This document shows positions 1 through 11,914 of a DNA stretch of 64,000 nucleotides, one piece after another (positions within the stretch are counted from its first letter, which is position 1; every line of letters begins with the position of its first letter). Below the pieces are notes generated by a model. That model ran no database searches. It saw nothing but the letters and a program-made list of their open reading frames with translations, and was not told where the DNA came from. Source of the stretch: Dama dama (taxonomy: Eukaryota > Chordata > Mammalia > Artiodactyla > Cervidae); NCBI RefSeq assembly GCF_033118175.1, contig NC_083685.1, forward strand, positions 116,406,501 to 116,470,500. The letters are read 5' to 3'. A program made the translations under genes and the position numbers.

Positions 1-2362
1 CTGGAAAAACCATAGCTTTGACTATACAGACCTTTGTTGTCGAAGTTATATCTCTGCTTTTTAATATGGTGTCTAGGTTTGTCATAGCTTTCCTTCTAAG
101 GAGCAAGCACTTTTAATTTCGTGGCTGCAGTCACTGTCCACAGTGATTTTGAAGCCTAAGAAAATAAAGTCTGTCACTGTTTCCATTTTTTTCCTCCATT
201 TGCCATGAAGCAATGGAACCAAATACCATGATCTTCGTTTATTTGAATGTTGAGTTTTAAGCCAACTCTTTCACTCTCTTTCACCCCCATCAAGAAGCTC
301 TTTATAAAGTTCCTCTTCCCTTTCTACCATTAGAGTGGTATCATCTACATATCTGAGGTTGTTAATATTTCTTCCGGCAATCCTGATTCCACCTTGTGAT
401 TCATCCAGCCTGGCATTTCTCATGATGTACTCTGTGTATAAGTTAAATAAACAGGGTGACAGTATACAAACTGACATACTTCTTTTCCAATTTTGAATCA
501 GTCCATTATTCCATGTCTGGTTCTAACTGTCGCTTCTTGACCAGCATAGAGGTTTCTAAGAAGACAGATAAGGTGGTCTGGTATTCTCATCTCTAAGAAT
601 TTTCCAGTTTCTTGTGATCCACACAGTCAAAGTCTTTCCTGCAGTCAGTAAAGTAGAAGTAGATGCTTTTCTGGAATTTCTTTGCTTTCTCTGTGACCCA
701 GCAAATGTGGGCAATTGATCTCTGGTTCCTCTGCCTTTTCTAAATCCAGCTTGTACATCTGGAAAATCTTGGTTTACATACTGTTGAAGCCTAGCTTGAA
801 GGATTTTGAGCATTACCTTAGCATGTGAAATGAACATAATTGTACAGTAGTTTGAACATTCTTTGGCATTGCCTTTCTTTGAAATTGAAATGAAGACTGA
901 CCTTTTCCATTCCTGTGGCCACTGCTGGCAGTTGCAGCATTTTAACAGCATCATCTTTTAGGATTTGAAATAGCTCAGCTGGAATTCTGTCACCTCTACT
1001 AGCTTTGTTCATAGTAATGCTTCCTAAGGCCCACTTGACTTTACACTGCAGGATGTTGGCTCTAGTTGAGTGACTATACCACTGTGGTTATCTGCTCAGT
1101 TCAGCCGTGTCCAACTCTTTGAGACCCCATGGACTATACAGTCCATGGAATTTTCCAGGCCAGAATACTGGGGTGGATATTTGATCCACTTCTCTAGGGG
1201 ATCCTCCCAACCTAGGGATGGAACCCAGGTCTCCCACATTGCAGACAGATTCTTTACCAGCTGAGCCACGAGGGGACCCCTTATCCAGGTCATTGAGACC
1301 TTTTTTGTATAATTGTTGTGGGTATTCTTGCCATCTCTTCTACTTTTGTTAGGTCTTTGCCACGTGCATTCTTTATCATGCCCATCTTTGCATGAAATGG
1401 TCCCTTGGTATCTCCAGTTTTCTTGAAGAGATCTCCAGTCTTTCCCATTCTGCTGTTTTCTTTATTTCTTTGCATTGTTCACTTAAGAAGGCTTTTTTAT
1501 GTCTCCTTGCTGTACTCTGGGGCTCTGCATTCGGATTGGTATTATCTTTTCCTTTCTCCTTTATCTTTCGCTTCTTTTTTCAGCTGTTGGTAAGGACTCC
1601 TCAGACAACCATTTTTTCCTTCTTGCATTTCTTTTCCTTGGAGATGGTTTTGGTCACTGCCTCCTGTTTGATGTTATCAATCTCCATCCATAGTTCTTCA
1701 GGTGCTCTATCAGATCTAATGCCTTGAATCTATTTGTCACCTCCACTATATAATCATAAGGGATTTGATTTAGGTCATATGTGAATGGCCTAGTGGTTTT
1801 CCCTCCTTTCTTCAGTTTAAGCCTAAATTTTGCAATAAGGAGGAGCTCATGATCTGAGTCACAGTCAGCTCCAGGTCTTGTTTTTTCTGACTATATAGAA
1901 CTTCTCCATCTTCAGCTGCAAAGAATATAATCAGTCTGATTTAGGTATTGACCATCTGGTGATGTCCATGTGTAGTCGTCTTTGTGTTGTTGAAAGAGGG
2001 TGTTTGCTATCACCAGCGTGTTCTCTTGGCAAAACTTTTTTAGCCTTTGCCGTGCTTCATTTTGTACTCCAAAACCAAACTTGCCTGTTATTCCAGGTAT
2101 CTCTTGACTTCCTGCTTTTGCCTTCCAGTCCCCTGTGAGGAAAAGGGCATCTTTTTGATTTGGTGTCAATTCTATAAGGTCTTGTAGGTCTTCATAGAAC
2201 ATTTAACTTCTGCTTCTACAGCATTAGTGATTGGGGCATAGACTTGAATTACTGTGATACTGAATGGTTTGCCTTGGAAATGAACAGAGATCATTTTGTT
2301 GTTTTTGAGATTGCACCCAAGTACTGCATTTTGGACTCTCTTGTTGCTTATGAAGTTACAAG
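1..2362 (-). mobile_element. BovB (RTE-type) LINE fragment, antisense
   Basis: Read on the - strand, the sequence gives broken pieces of the BovB protein: an endonuclease segment near 1912-2202 (GDWKAKAGSQ, TSPDGQYLNQTDYILCS) and reverse transcriptase pieces at 271-1012 that include RYVDDTTLM, the Y-x-D-D catalytic motif with Val. Stops and frameshifts break the frame many times. The 5' end is truncated at about 2362 and the element continues beyond the window start. A Bov-tA SINE interrupts it at 1093-1281. Confidence 0.9.
1093..1281 (-). mobile_element. Bov-tA SINE inside BovB
   Basis: The segment contains the Bov-tA hallmarks in reverse: the BovB-derived part (ccaactctttgagacccc, ccagaatactgg) followed by the tRNA-Glu-like head (tctttaccagctgagccacg). 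A short ttatc repeat flanks it. It splits the BovB reading frame. Confidence 0.85.
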
Positions 2363-2904
2363 TTACATGATATTAATATGAAAATCTAAGTGAAAATAGT
2401 TCCCATCCAAGATAGTAGATATTAATATTGACAAAAATAAGATGTAAAAATCAGAATAGACTTCTGTAACCAAGAAAAAAAATAAAGGTGATTACAAAAT
2501 TATTTCCTCCTCCTCTTCCTCCTACTACTTTGAAGCAGTGCAAAAAAAAAAACACTCCCTAGTTAGTGGTGGTCTGTCCTAACCTTTTAAGAAATAAATA
2601 ATTCTCATGTTAAATAATAACATAGATATAAATAAACTCTGATAATAAAACCTGACACATATGAGAAAGTGAAAGTATAACCTAATCTCATTTATGAATA
2701 CATGTATATATGTTTAAGTTCAAGTAAAAATATTTGCAAATGGCCAATTATTTTGTTTCAGAGGGTTTATCCGAAGAATGTCTGACAAGTTCAGTGTTTT
2801 TAAAATATGTCACTGAATGTGGAGATGACTCTTCACCAATATATCTGGAGTACAGCTGATTGGCAATAGCACAGTATACGAACATGTCTAGAGTGTAGCT
2901 GAAG
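2363..2904. other. Intronic sequence with no recognised feature
   Basis: The stretch is AT-rich and holds short poly-A runs and a small pyrimidine run (cctcctcctcttcctcctac). I recognise no gene or repeat family in it. Confidence 0.5.
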
Positions 2905-3053
2905 ACAGTAGTACGTATTTTGAAGCCAGGTTGCCTAGGTCTGGATCCTGGCACTGCTTCTTGGCAGCTGGGTGACCTTGGGAAGTTTACTAAACTTCTC
3001 TTATAGTTTTCTCATCTAATAATAAGACTGCTAATAGCTATCTTAGAAGTTTG
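2905..3053 (+). mobile_element. MIR SINE, first part
   Basis: The MIR core pattern is visible: cctggcactgcttcttggc, gctgggtgaccttgggaag, ctcatctaataataag. The element resumes at 3439 (aggattaaatgcactaata, tagtaagctctgcctaag) after an MLT1 LTR inserted into it. Confidence 0.75.
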
Positions 3054-3054
3054 T

Positions 3055-3438
3055 CATCGGTTTCCTAGGGCTGCTGTAACATAGACTGAGTGGCTTAAAC
3101 AACAGAAATTTATTTTCTCACAAATGCTGGAGGCTAGAACTTCAAGATCAAGGTGTCAGTAGGATTGATTGCTTTGAGGCTTTCTCTCCTTGGCTTGCAG
3201 ATGGCCACCTTCTCATTGTGTCTTTATGTGGTCTTTCTTCTGTGCGTGCATGTCTGGTGTTTCTGTGTCCTAATTTCCACTTTGTGTAAGGACATCAGTC
3301 ATTTTGGATTAGTATCCACCCTATTGACACATTTTAGCTTCATTACCTCTTCAAAGGTCATGTCTCCAAATACATTCTGAGGTTTTGGGGTTAGGACTTG
3401 AGTATATAAATTTAAGGAGGACAGAGTTGAGCCCATAA
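3055..3438 (-). mobile_element. MLT1-type LTR (ERVL-MaLR), solo, antisense
   Basis: Reading the - strand gives the MLT1 pattern. The + strand shows its reverse: gggctgctgtaacatagact, ggcttaaacaacagaaattt, ttggcttgcagatggccacc, tattctgaggttttggggtt-like end. Only an LTR is present, with no internal retroviral sequence. It is an ancient, heavily mutated copy. Confidence 0.75.
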
Positions 3439-3535
3439 CAGGTTTCTAGGAGGATTAAATGCACTAATATAGAGTATTTGACCATGTAGTAAGCTCTGCC
3501 TAAGTATTGTTTACCATTATTGCTTAACCACAGCA
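3439..3535 (+). mobile_element. MIR SINE, second part
   Basis: The segment reads as the 3' half of a MIR (aggaggattaaatgcacta ... ccatgtagtaagctctgcc) and continues the copy at 2905-3053, which the MLT1 LTR interrupts. Confidence 0.65.
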
Positions 3536-3583
3536 AGTAGTTATATAATACATATAATTAATAAAAATGATCACACATTAAAA

Positions 3584-4578
3584 ATCTTTTTTTTTTTTTT
3601 TTTATTTTTATTAGTTGGAGGCTAATTACTTCACAACATTTCAGTGGGTTTTGTCATACATTGATATGAATCAGCCATAGATTTACATGTATTCCCCATC
3701 CTGATCCCCCCTCCCACCTCCCTCTCCACCCGATTCCTCTGGGTCTTCCCAGTGCACCAGGCCCGAGCACTTATCTCATGCATCCCACCTGGGCTGGTGA
3801 TCTGTTTCACCCTAGATAATATACATGCTGTTCTTTTGAAATATCCCACCCTCACATTCTCCCACAGAGTTCAAAAGTCTGTTTTGTATTTCTGTGTCTC
3901 TTTTTCTGTTTTGCATATAGGGTTATCGTTACCATCTTTCTAAATTCCATATATATGTGTTAGTATGCTGTAATGTTCTTTATCTTTCTGGCTTACTTCA
4001 CTCTGTATAAGGGGCTCCAGTTTCATCCATCTCATTAGGACTGGTTCAAATGAATTCTTTTTAACGGCTGAGTAGTATTCCATGGTGTATATGTACCACA
4101 GCTTCCTTATCCATTCATCTGCTGATGGGCATCTAGGTTGCTTCCATGTCCTGGCTATTATAAACAGTGCTGCGATGAACACTGGGGTGCACGTGTCTCT
4201 TTCAGATCTGGTTTCCTCAGTGTGTATGCCCAGAAGTGGGATTGCTGGGTCATATGGCAGTTCTATTTCCAGTTTTTTAAGACATCTCCACATTGTTTTC
4301 CATAGTGGCTGTACTAGTTTGCATTCCCACCAACAGTGTAAGAGAGTTCCCTTTTCTCCACACCCTCTCCAGCATTTATTGCTTGTAGACTTTTGGATAG
4401 CAGCCATCGTGACTGGCGTGTAATGGTACCTCATTGTGGTTTTGATTTGCATTTCTCTAATAATGAGTGATGTTGAGCATCTTTTCATGTGTTTGTTAGC
4501 CATCTGTAGGTCTTCTTTGGAGAAATGTCTGTTTAGTTCTTTGGCCCATTTTTTGATTGGGTCATTTATTTTTCTGGA
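3584..4578 (-). mobile_element. 5'-truncated bovine-type L1, antisense
   Basis: The + strand starts with a long T run (the element's A-tail) and then carries the reversed L1 3' UTR (gttggaggctaattactt, cattgatatgaatcagcc). On the - strand the C-terminal end of ORF2 is open from about 4638 to 3940, with WWECKLVQPLWKTMWRCLKK and EEWIRKLWYIYTMEYYSA-like text. The repeats attaaaa at 3577-3583 and 4579-4585 may be the target duplication. The ORF is a LINE remnant, not a gene. Confidence 0.9.
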
Positions 4579-4585
4579 ATTAAAA

Positions 4586-5270
4586 GTACTTACAGATTCA
4601 AAGAAATTTGTAAAGAAGAATGTACAAGGAGTTTCCATGTACCCCTTTTCTCCCGTACTATGAACAACTTATGTAATTATAGTACCATATTAAAACCAAG
4701 AAGTTGACATTGGTGAAATCCACAGAGCTTATTGAGATTTCATGTTGTACACGCATCATTTGTGTCTGTGTGTGTACAGGTACTTCTGTGACATTTTATT
4801 GCTTGTGTAGCTTACTGTATTCACCATCCCAGTCAAGATGCAGAACTGCCCCATCTCAGAACTCTCTCCCACTACTCCTTTGTAGCCACCCCCGTTCCTT
4901 CCCTCGAAACCCTAACTCCTGACGTCCATTCATCTGCTTTTCATCTCTATAAACACTATCATTTCAAGAATTGTATGTTTATGTTTATTGTTGAGTAGTA
5001 CTCCATGGTGTGGATATATCACAATATAAAGGCTATTTGGTTTGTTTCTAGTTTTTTGGTTATTACCAATAAAGCCACTGTGAACATGAGTGTATAGGTT
5101 TTTGCATGAACATGTTCTGGAGCTAATGTGTCTATGATTTGCCTCTTCATCTTTTTGGTGGGATCTTTTGCTGAGTAAAAGTTTTTAATTTTGGTAAGGT
5201 TCCATTTGTTAATGTTTCCTTTTATGGATCAAGCTTTTGGTGTAAGACGTCTTCACCTAGTCCTGGGTTC
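4586..5270 (-). mobile_element. Old L1M-type LINE fragment, antisense
   Basis: The sequence follows the reversed 3' UTR/ORF2 end of ancient mammalian L1 (gagtagtactccatggtgtg, taccaataaagccactgtg, tggatcaagcttttggtgt). No open frame remains. Confidence 0.6.
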
Positions 5271-5972
5271 TGATGACTTTCTCCCTTTTCTCTTCCCCTA
5301 CATGTTTTCTGTGGGTCTGTTTTTCACTTGTGAGAATCAAATGTGCTAATATAGAATACTCAGCCCATAGAAGTACACATGTGTTAGTTATTGCACTAGC
5401 AAATAAACATTTTTTTGTAAATAAGAATTATATCGTTTTTTAAGATTCCATATAATGAGAGAGATCATAAGATATTTATCTTTCTCTGTCTCACTGACTT
5501 CACTTGATAATCTCTAGGTCATCCATGTCCTGCAAGTGGCATTATTTCATCTTTTTGTGGCTGGGTAGTATTCCATTGTATATAAATAACACATCATCTT
5601 TATCCATTAAACTGTCAGTGGACATTTAGGTTGCTTCCACATCTTGGTTATTGTAAATAGTGCTGCAGTGAACATTGGGGTGCATGTATCTTTTCAAATT
5701 ATGATTTTCTCCTGGTATGTGCCCAGGAATGGGATTTCTTGATTACATAATAGGTCTATTTTTAGTTTTTCAAGGCATCTCTATATTGTTCTCTATAGTG
5801 GTGTATCAGTTTACATTCCCATCAACAGTGTAGGAGAGTTCACTTTTTTCCACACCCTGTCCAGCATTTATTTTTTGTTGATTTTTGATGATAGACATTC
5901 TAACTGTCTTGAAGTGATACCTCATTATAGTTTTGATTTGCATTTCTATAATTTTGGCCATCTGTATGTCTT

Positions 5973-6261
5973 TTTTTTTTTTTAATTTATTTTTGACTGT
6001 GCTGGGTCATTGTCGCTGGCCTCAGGTTTTCTCTAGTTGAAACAAGCAGGGGCTACTCTCCAGTTGCAGTGCACAGGCTTCTCATTGCAGTGGCTTCTCT
6101 TGTTATAGAGCATGGACTCCAGGGCATGCTGGCTTCAGTAGTTATGGTGCATAGACTTAGTTGCCCCATGGCACAGGGAATCTTCCTGGACTAGGGATCA
6201 AACCTGGGTTCTTTGTATTGGCAGGCAGATTTTTAACCACTGGACTATCAGGGAAGTCTTA
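5973..6261 (-). mobile_element. CHR-type tRNA-Glu SINE (long form)
   Basis: The segment begins with the reversed A-tail (T run), then gactgtgctgggtcattg, and ends in the reversed tRNA-like head (accactggactatcagggaa). The 8-bp repeat tatgtctt at 5965-5972 and 6262-6269 is its target duplication, inside the L1. Confidence 0.85.
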
Positions 6262-6830
6262 TATGTCTTCTTTGGAGAAATATCTGTTTAGATCTTCTGC
6301 CTATTTTTTAATTGCGTTGTCTTTTTTTTTTTACATACAGCTGTGTGTTGGTCGGTTGCTTTGTTTGCAAATATTTTCTTCCATCCTGTGAGTTGTCTTC
6401 ATTTTCTTTATGGTTTCTTTTGCTGTGCAGAAGCTTTCAAGTTTAGTTAGGTCCTATTTGTTTGTTTTTATTTTTATTTTCATTATTCTAGGAGGTGAAT
6501 CAAGAAAGATATTGCTGCAATTTATGTCAAAGAGTATTCTGCCTATGTTTTCCTCTAAGAGTTTTATGGTGTCCAGCCTTACGTTTAAGTCTTTGATCCA
6601 TTTCGAGTTTATTTTTGTTTATGGTGTTAGCGATGTTCTGATTTCATTTTTCACTTGTAGCTGTCCAGTTTTCCCAGTACCATTTATTGAAGAGACTGTC
6701 TTTCTCCATTGTGTATTTTTCTTGCCTCCTTTGTTGTAGATTAGTTGACCATAGGTGCATGAGTTTATTTCTGGGCTTTCTATCCTGTTGTGCTGATCTG
6801 TTTTTCTGTCTTTGTGCCAGTGCCGTGCTG

Positions 6831-6940
6831 TTTTTTAGCCACACAACATGGCATGGGAGATCTCTGTTCCCTGACCAGGGATCAAACCTGTAGCCCCTGC
6901 ACGGCAGGTGCAGAGTCTGTTACTGGACTGCCGGGGAGGT
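6831..6940 (-). mobile_element. CHR-type SINE, short copy
   Basis: The reversed head and body are visible (ccctgaccagggatcaaacc, actggactgccggggaggt). Near-identical 13-bp flanks (cagtgccgtgctg and cagtaccgtactg) are the diverged target duplication in L1 sequence. Confidence 0.8.
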
Positions 6941-7114
6941 CAGTACCGTACTGCTTCGATGACTGTAGCTTTGTCGTATAGTCTGAACTCAAGGAGTCTG
7001 ATTCTTCAAGCTCCATTTTTCTTTCTCAGGATTGCTTTGGCTTTTGGAGTGTTTTGTGTTTCAGTATAAATTTTAGATTTCTTTTGTTCTAGTTCTGTGA
7101 AAAATGCTATTGGT

Positions 7115-7411
7115 AAAGGAGATCAGTCCTGGGTGTTCATTGGAAGGACTGATGCTGAAGCTGAAACTCCAGTACTTTGGCCATCTCATGCGAAGAGTTG
7201 ACTCACTGGAAAATGCCCTGATGCTGGGAGGGATTGGGGGCAGGAGGAGAAGGGGCCGACAGGGGATGAGATGGCTGGATGGCATCACCGACTCAATGGA
7301 CATGAGTTTGAGTGAACTCTGGGAGTTGGTGATGGACAGGGAGGCCTGGCGTGCTGTGATTGATGGGGTCACAAAGAGTCAGACACGACTGAGCGACTGA
7401 ACTGAACTGAA
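7115..7411 (+). mobile_element. BovB 3' tail fragment
   Basis: The segment matches the BovB end seen at 40195-40491: ctgggtgttcattggaagg, gctgaaactccagtacttt, ending gactgagcgactgaactgaa. It sits inside the antisense L1. A 98-codon frame through it is only repeat-derived. Confidence 0.85.
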
Positions 7412-7685
7412 TTTGATAGGGCTTTCTTTGAATTTGTAGATTGCCTTGGGTCATGTGTTCATTTTGACAATATTGATTCTCCAGTCCAAGAGCATGGTAT
7501 ATCTCTCGTCTGTGTCTGTCTTTACGCCAGTGCCATACTATGTTTGATTGCTGTAGCTTTGTAATAAGTGGATTTGGGACACCTTGAACTTTATCTTTTA
7601 CAAGACTGGTTCTTTGCAGTCTTATTACAGTTTTTAATGGAAAAGCACTAGAGGAGTTACTTTGAAAAAGAAGAACACAACAGTG

Positions 7686-8043
7686 GTTTTTTAACAATAT
7701 AATTTTGTTTTATTTATTTGTTTTTGACTGTGCTGGGTCTTCCTTGCTGCGAGGGCTTTTCTCTAGTTGCAGTGTGCAGGGGCTGCTTTCTAGTTGTGGT
7801 GCGTGGGCTTCTTGTTGCATTGTCTTCTCCTGTGGAACACAGGCTCTAAGGCATGCGGTCTTCAATAGTTGCAGCACGTGGGGTCAGTAGTTGTGGCTCC
7901 CAGGCTCTAGAGTATAGGCTCAGTAGTTGTGGTGCACAGGCTTAGTTGCTCTTCGGTATGTGAGATCTTCCTGGATCAGTAATCAAACCTGTGTCTCCTG
8001 CTTTGGCGGGTGGATTCTTTACCATTGTGCCACCAGGGAAGCT
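7686..8043 (-). mobile_element. CHR-type SINE (long form)
   Basis: The reversed long CHR pattern runs from tttgactgtgctgggtcttc to accattgtgccaccagggaa. An 8-bp target duplication caacagtg lies at 7678-7685 and 8044-8051. Confidence 0.88.
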
Positions 8044-8121
8044 CAACAGTGTTCTTTATGGTGATTATTTATGTTGTTTTATTCAAAGCAGTAAAATGAG
8101 AAACAAGAGGTATAAATTGTA

Positions 8122-8334
8122 GAAAAGTGAAAGTGAAGTCGCTCAGTCATGTCCGACTCTTTGCAACCCCATGGACTGTGGCTACCAGGCTTCTCCATCC
8201 ATGGGATTTTCCAGGCAAGAATACTGGAGCGGGTAGCTGTTCCCTTCTCCAAGGGATCTTCCCGACTCAGGGATCAAACCCAGGTCTCCTGCATTGCACA
8301 CAGACGCTTTACCCTCTGAACCACCAGGAATACG
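8122..8334 (-). mobile_element. Bov-tA SINE
   Basis: Bov-tA hallmarks appear in reverse: gaagtcgctcagtcatgtcc, ccaggcaagaatactggag, and the tRNA-like head accctctgaaccaccagg. Confidence 0.88.
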
Positions 8335-10085
8335 TAAACTTATTATTTATAACTACTATGATTTATATCTGGACAAGGAAGTCAAGAGGAACAAACATGA
8401 TTAGGATGAATAACAACTCAATAATTGGCTAAATGAAATATATGAAAATTATATAATTCCTGAATGTCAGCAGTGTAAGGAAAATAGGAAAAATTGAATC
8501 CTAGTTATTCTAACTTGGGAGATGAAGGCGAGGATGTCACAGTGGTGAATGAGAGTTAAACTTTAGTAACCCATAAGCTTTTATATCTTTGGGCTTAATT
8601 TTCCCCTAGGGATAATAATTGAGGCCAGAGGCTTGAACTGGAACTGTCAAAAACTGGGGATTGGGAAGGGGCACACTTGTCTATGAATTAGGGCTAATAA
8701 AACTGTCCACCAATCCAGGACATAGGATGGAAGATAACTGCTTAACTTTGGCTTGTGGCTGTTAAAAGCCACAAGAAATGGAAACTCCAGCTTTGTGTGA
8801 AAATCCTGGGCCGGAAAACTAATGTGTTAATATATTTGGAACTGGTGAATGTTGTAGGGCATTAGCAGAGGTGACCATTAAAATACCCTTGGGATTGATT
8901 GCTCCTTATCCCCTGAAACGTGGAGGACGCCCCCAAAGCTGTTTATGTACTCATACAAAACTCATAAAGCACCTTAGTAAAAAGATCCAACAAATGAGAG
9001 AGTTTACAATTGAGGGGCAGATGATAATAGACTGGAACTTAATTATCCAATATATAGTCCATATTCAATTTCTGCCTTTGTCCCAATAATGTCCTTTATT
9101 TGGTTTTGCTTTTGCTTTGTTTTATGATCCATGGTCAAATCAAGGATCATACATTGAATTTTGTCATGCCTTTTTATCCTTCTGTAGTTTAGTTCAGTTT
9201 GTTTCTGCCTTTTTTGGGGGTTTTTAATGATAGCTACATTTTTTAAAGATAACATTGTTTGCCTAAAAGACTTTGGTTAGCTCTCTTACTAGACTGTAAG
9301 CTGTTTTAGAACAGGGAATGTGTGTCATTTATCCCTGTTAATTAAATTTAATCTAATGATTTTATAATAATTTAGGATGCTGTGCTTTAGAAAAGGACAG
9401 GGAAAGGGAGGATTAAAAGATTCTTAATCCTGTTTTTCTTTTGGTTAGCCACACATACTCCAGGAACCACAAGGATCTTTCTGCCTATTGCTTTGATATT
9501 TCAAACACTACAGTGTACACCACTATTATGTACACTTTACAGTTCATATCATAATTGCTAAAAAAAAAAATAGGTTCTGGATCTTCAGTTCTCTTTTGCC
9601 AGTATTCAACCCATTTGCCATTGCCTTTTGAAAGTGAGAGTTGGTGGGTAAAATGAATGGTTAAAATATGTTAATAGTATATGATTTTATTACTATCCAA
9701 GGGAGGTAAAATACTTCTTGACAGTTACAATGAAGATAATTCATAAACAGGATATTTTTAACATTTAGGCATAGAAAGATTCAGTTTAAATTATTATAGA
9801 ATTCTTATTTAAGTAAAGCTTTTTTTAAACATCATAGAACTCTATTATATCATTAAAGGAATAAGTCCTTGATTGATTTATGTCACTGGGAATACTTGAT
9901 TTGATTTCTTCTTCCTAGTTTCCCTTTATTTTTTTTCTTTGCAGTTTTACAAGCATCTCACTATGAAGCTCTCTGATATATTGTGTTGACTACAATTTAA
10001 AAATAGTACTTTAAGGATACAGTGAAAAGAATACCCTGAAATGAATGTAAATTGACTCTAAGCCTAGTAACTGTTATTTTTTTTA
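8335..10085. other. Mostly unassigned intronic sequence
   Basis: I recognise no gene here. A short L2-like 3' motif (tagactgtaagctgttttag, 9289-9308) and scattered A/T runs are present. Open frames (for example 8871-9089) are short and show no protein family resemblance. Confidence 0.5.
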
Positions 10086-11078
10086 AATAGCCTTGTTGAG
10101 ATGTTATTCATATTCCATACAGTTCACCCATTTAAATTGCACAGTTCATTGGTTTTTAGTATGTTTAGAGATATGTACAACCATCAACACAGTCAGCTTT
10201 AGAATATTTTTATCACCTCAAAAGGAAATCCCATACCCTTTAGCTAGCACCCTATGTCCCTCAACCCTTCCCCGAAGCAACTATGTTTTACTTTCTGTCT
10301 TAGATTTCCCTGTTCTGAGTTTTCACATGAGTAGAATCATTTGATATGTGGTCTGTTGTAACTGGCTTCTTTAACTCAGCAAAATGTTTTCAAGGTTCAT
10401 TTATACTGTAGCATATATCAGTTCTTGATTCCATTTTATGGTCAAATAATATTCCATTGTATGGGTATATCATATTTCATGTATCCATTTATTAGTTGAT
10501 GGATATCTGGATTGTTTTCACCTTTTGACTTTTGTGAGTAATGCTGCTGTGAAAATTTGTGTCCAAGTTTGTGGGTGTACATGTTTTTTATTTCTCTTCA
10601 ATATGTTTCTAGGCGTAGCTTTCTGGGTCATATGTAACTCTGTGTTTAATTGAGTAACTGCCCAACTGCTTTTGAAAGCAGCTGCACCATTTTATGTTCC
10701 TACCAGCAGTGTTTGTGGGTTCCAGTTTCTCCACATTCTTGCCAGCACTTCTTATTGTCTTTGTGAATGTATCAATCCTGGTAGGTGTGAAGTGGTACCA
10801 CATTTTGGTTTTGATTTTTGTTTCCCCATTGGCTAATGATGTTGAGCTTCTCTTCACATGCTTATTTTGGTAAGATATTTTCTAGGCAGATTAAGTGGGG
10901 TCATTTGTATCTCATCTTTGGAGAAATGTCTGTTTAGACCTTTTGCCCATTTTATATTGGATTCTGAACTATAAGAGTTCTTTATATAGCATACCAGTAT
11001 CTTTTCAAATATATGACTTGCAGATATCTTCCATTTTGTAGGTTGTCTTTGTTGATAGTGTCCTTTCAACCACATGTG

Positions 11079-11296
11079 TGCTCAGTCCCTTCAGTCGTGT
11101 CCGACCTTTGTAACCCTGTGGACTATAACCCACCAGGCTCCCCTGTCCATGAAATTCTCCAGGCAAGAATACTGGAGTGAGCTGCCATGCCCTCCTCCGG
11201 GGGATCTTCCTGACCCAGGGACCAAACCCACATCTCATTATGTTCTCTGCATTGGCAGGCAGGTTCTTTACCACTAGTGCCACCTGGGAAGCCCCA
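11079..11296 (-). mobile_element. Bov-tA SINE
   Basis: Hallmarks in reverse: ccttcagtcgtgtccgacct, ccaggcaagaatactggagt, and the head ttctttaccactagtgccac. It is nested in old L1 text, which resumes with cacaaacatttttaatttt. Confidence 0.88.
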
Positions 11297-11767
11297 CAAA
11301 CATTTTTAATTTTGAAAAAGTCTAATTTATCTTTTTTTTTTCTTTTGTTGTTGGCACTTTAAGTGTCATATCTAAGAATTCTTTGCCCAGTTTGAGGTTG
11401 TGAAGATTTACCCCATTCATCTAAGAATTGTATGTTTTTAGCTATTGGTTTAAGTTCTTGAACCATTTTGAGTTAATTTTTATATGGTGTGAAGTAGGAG
11501 TTTATCTTCATTGTTTTGCCTGTGGCTATCCAGTTGTCTCAGCACCCTTTGTTAAAAAGGCTATTCTTTCCCCTATTGAATGGTGTTGGCTACTTTGTCA
11601 ATAATCATTTGACCATAGATTGTGGATTTATCTCTGGACTCAGTTCTTTTCCATTGGTCCATCTTTATGTCAGTACTACACTATCTTGATTAATTTTGTT
11701 TGTAGTAAGTCTTGAAGTCAGAAAATGTGAGTTCACCTTCTTTTTCAGGGTTATTTTGGTCCTTTAT

Positions 11768-11914
11768 AATTCCTTTTTTTCCTTTTTTTTTTTTTTGAGG
11801 GCAGGGGCATGCAATACAGCATGTAGAATCTTAGTTCCCTGATCAGGGGTAGAATCTGTGTCCCTTGTAGTAGAAGTGTGGGGTCTTAACTACTGGACTT
11901 CCCAGAAAGTCCCC
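11768..11914 (-). mobile_element. CHR-type SINE, diverged
   Basis: A T-rich tail is followed by a diverged reversed CHR body (agttccctgatcaggggta) and head (aactactggacttcccag). It is nested in the L1M block. Confidence 0.75.

Larger units (their letters stand above)
5425..7620 (-). mobile_element. L1 LINE, antisense, with nested insertions
   Basis: Reversed L1 ORF2 text runs through the region (gtattccattgtatataaa, gtgctgcagtgaacattgg, gatccatttcgagtttatt, gtgccagtgccgtgctg). It is split by three younger insertions: a CHR SINE at 5973-6261, a partial CHR SINE at 6831-6940 and a sense BovB tail at 7115-7411. After 7440 the L1 text continues and a second short copy of the ccagtgccatactatg segment appears near 7526. 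Confidence 0.75.

Noticed and set aside
3940..4638. 232-codon open frame on the - strand, the longest in the window
   Set aside because: It is the C-terminal end of L1 ORF2 in a truncated antisense LINE, not a host gene.
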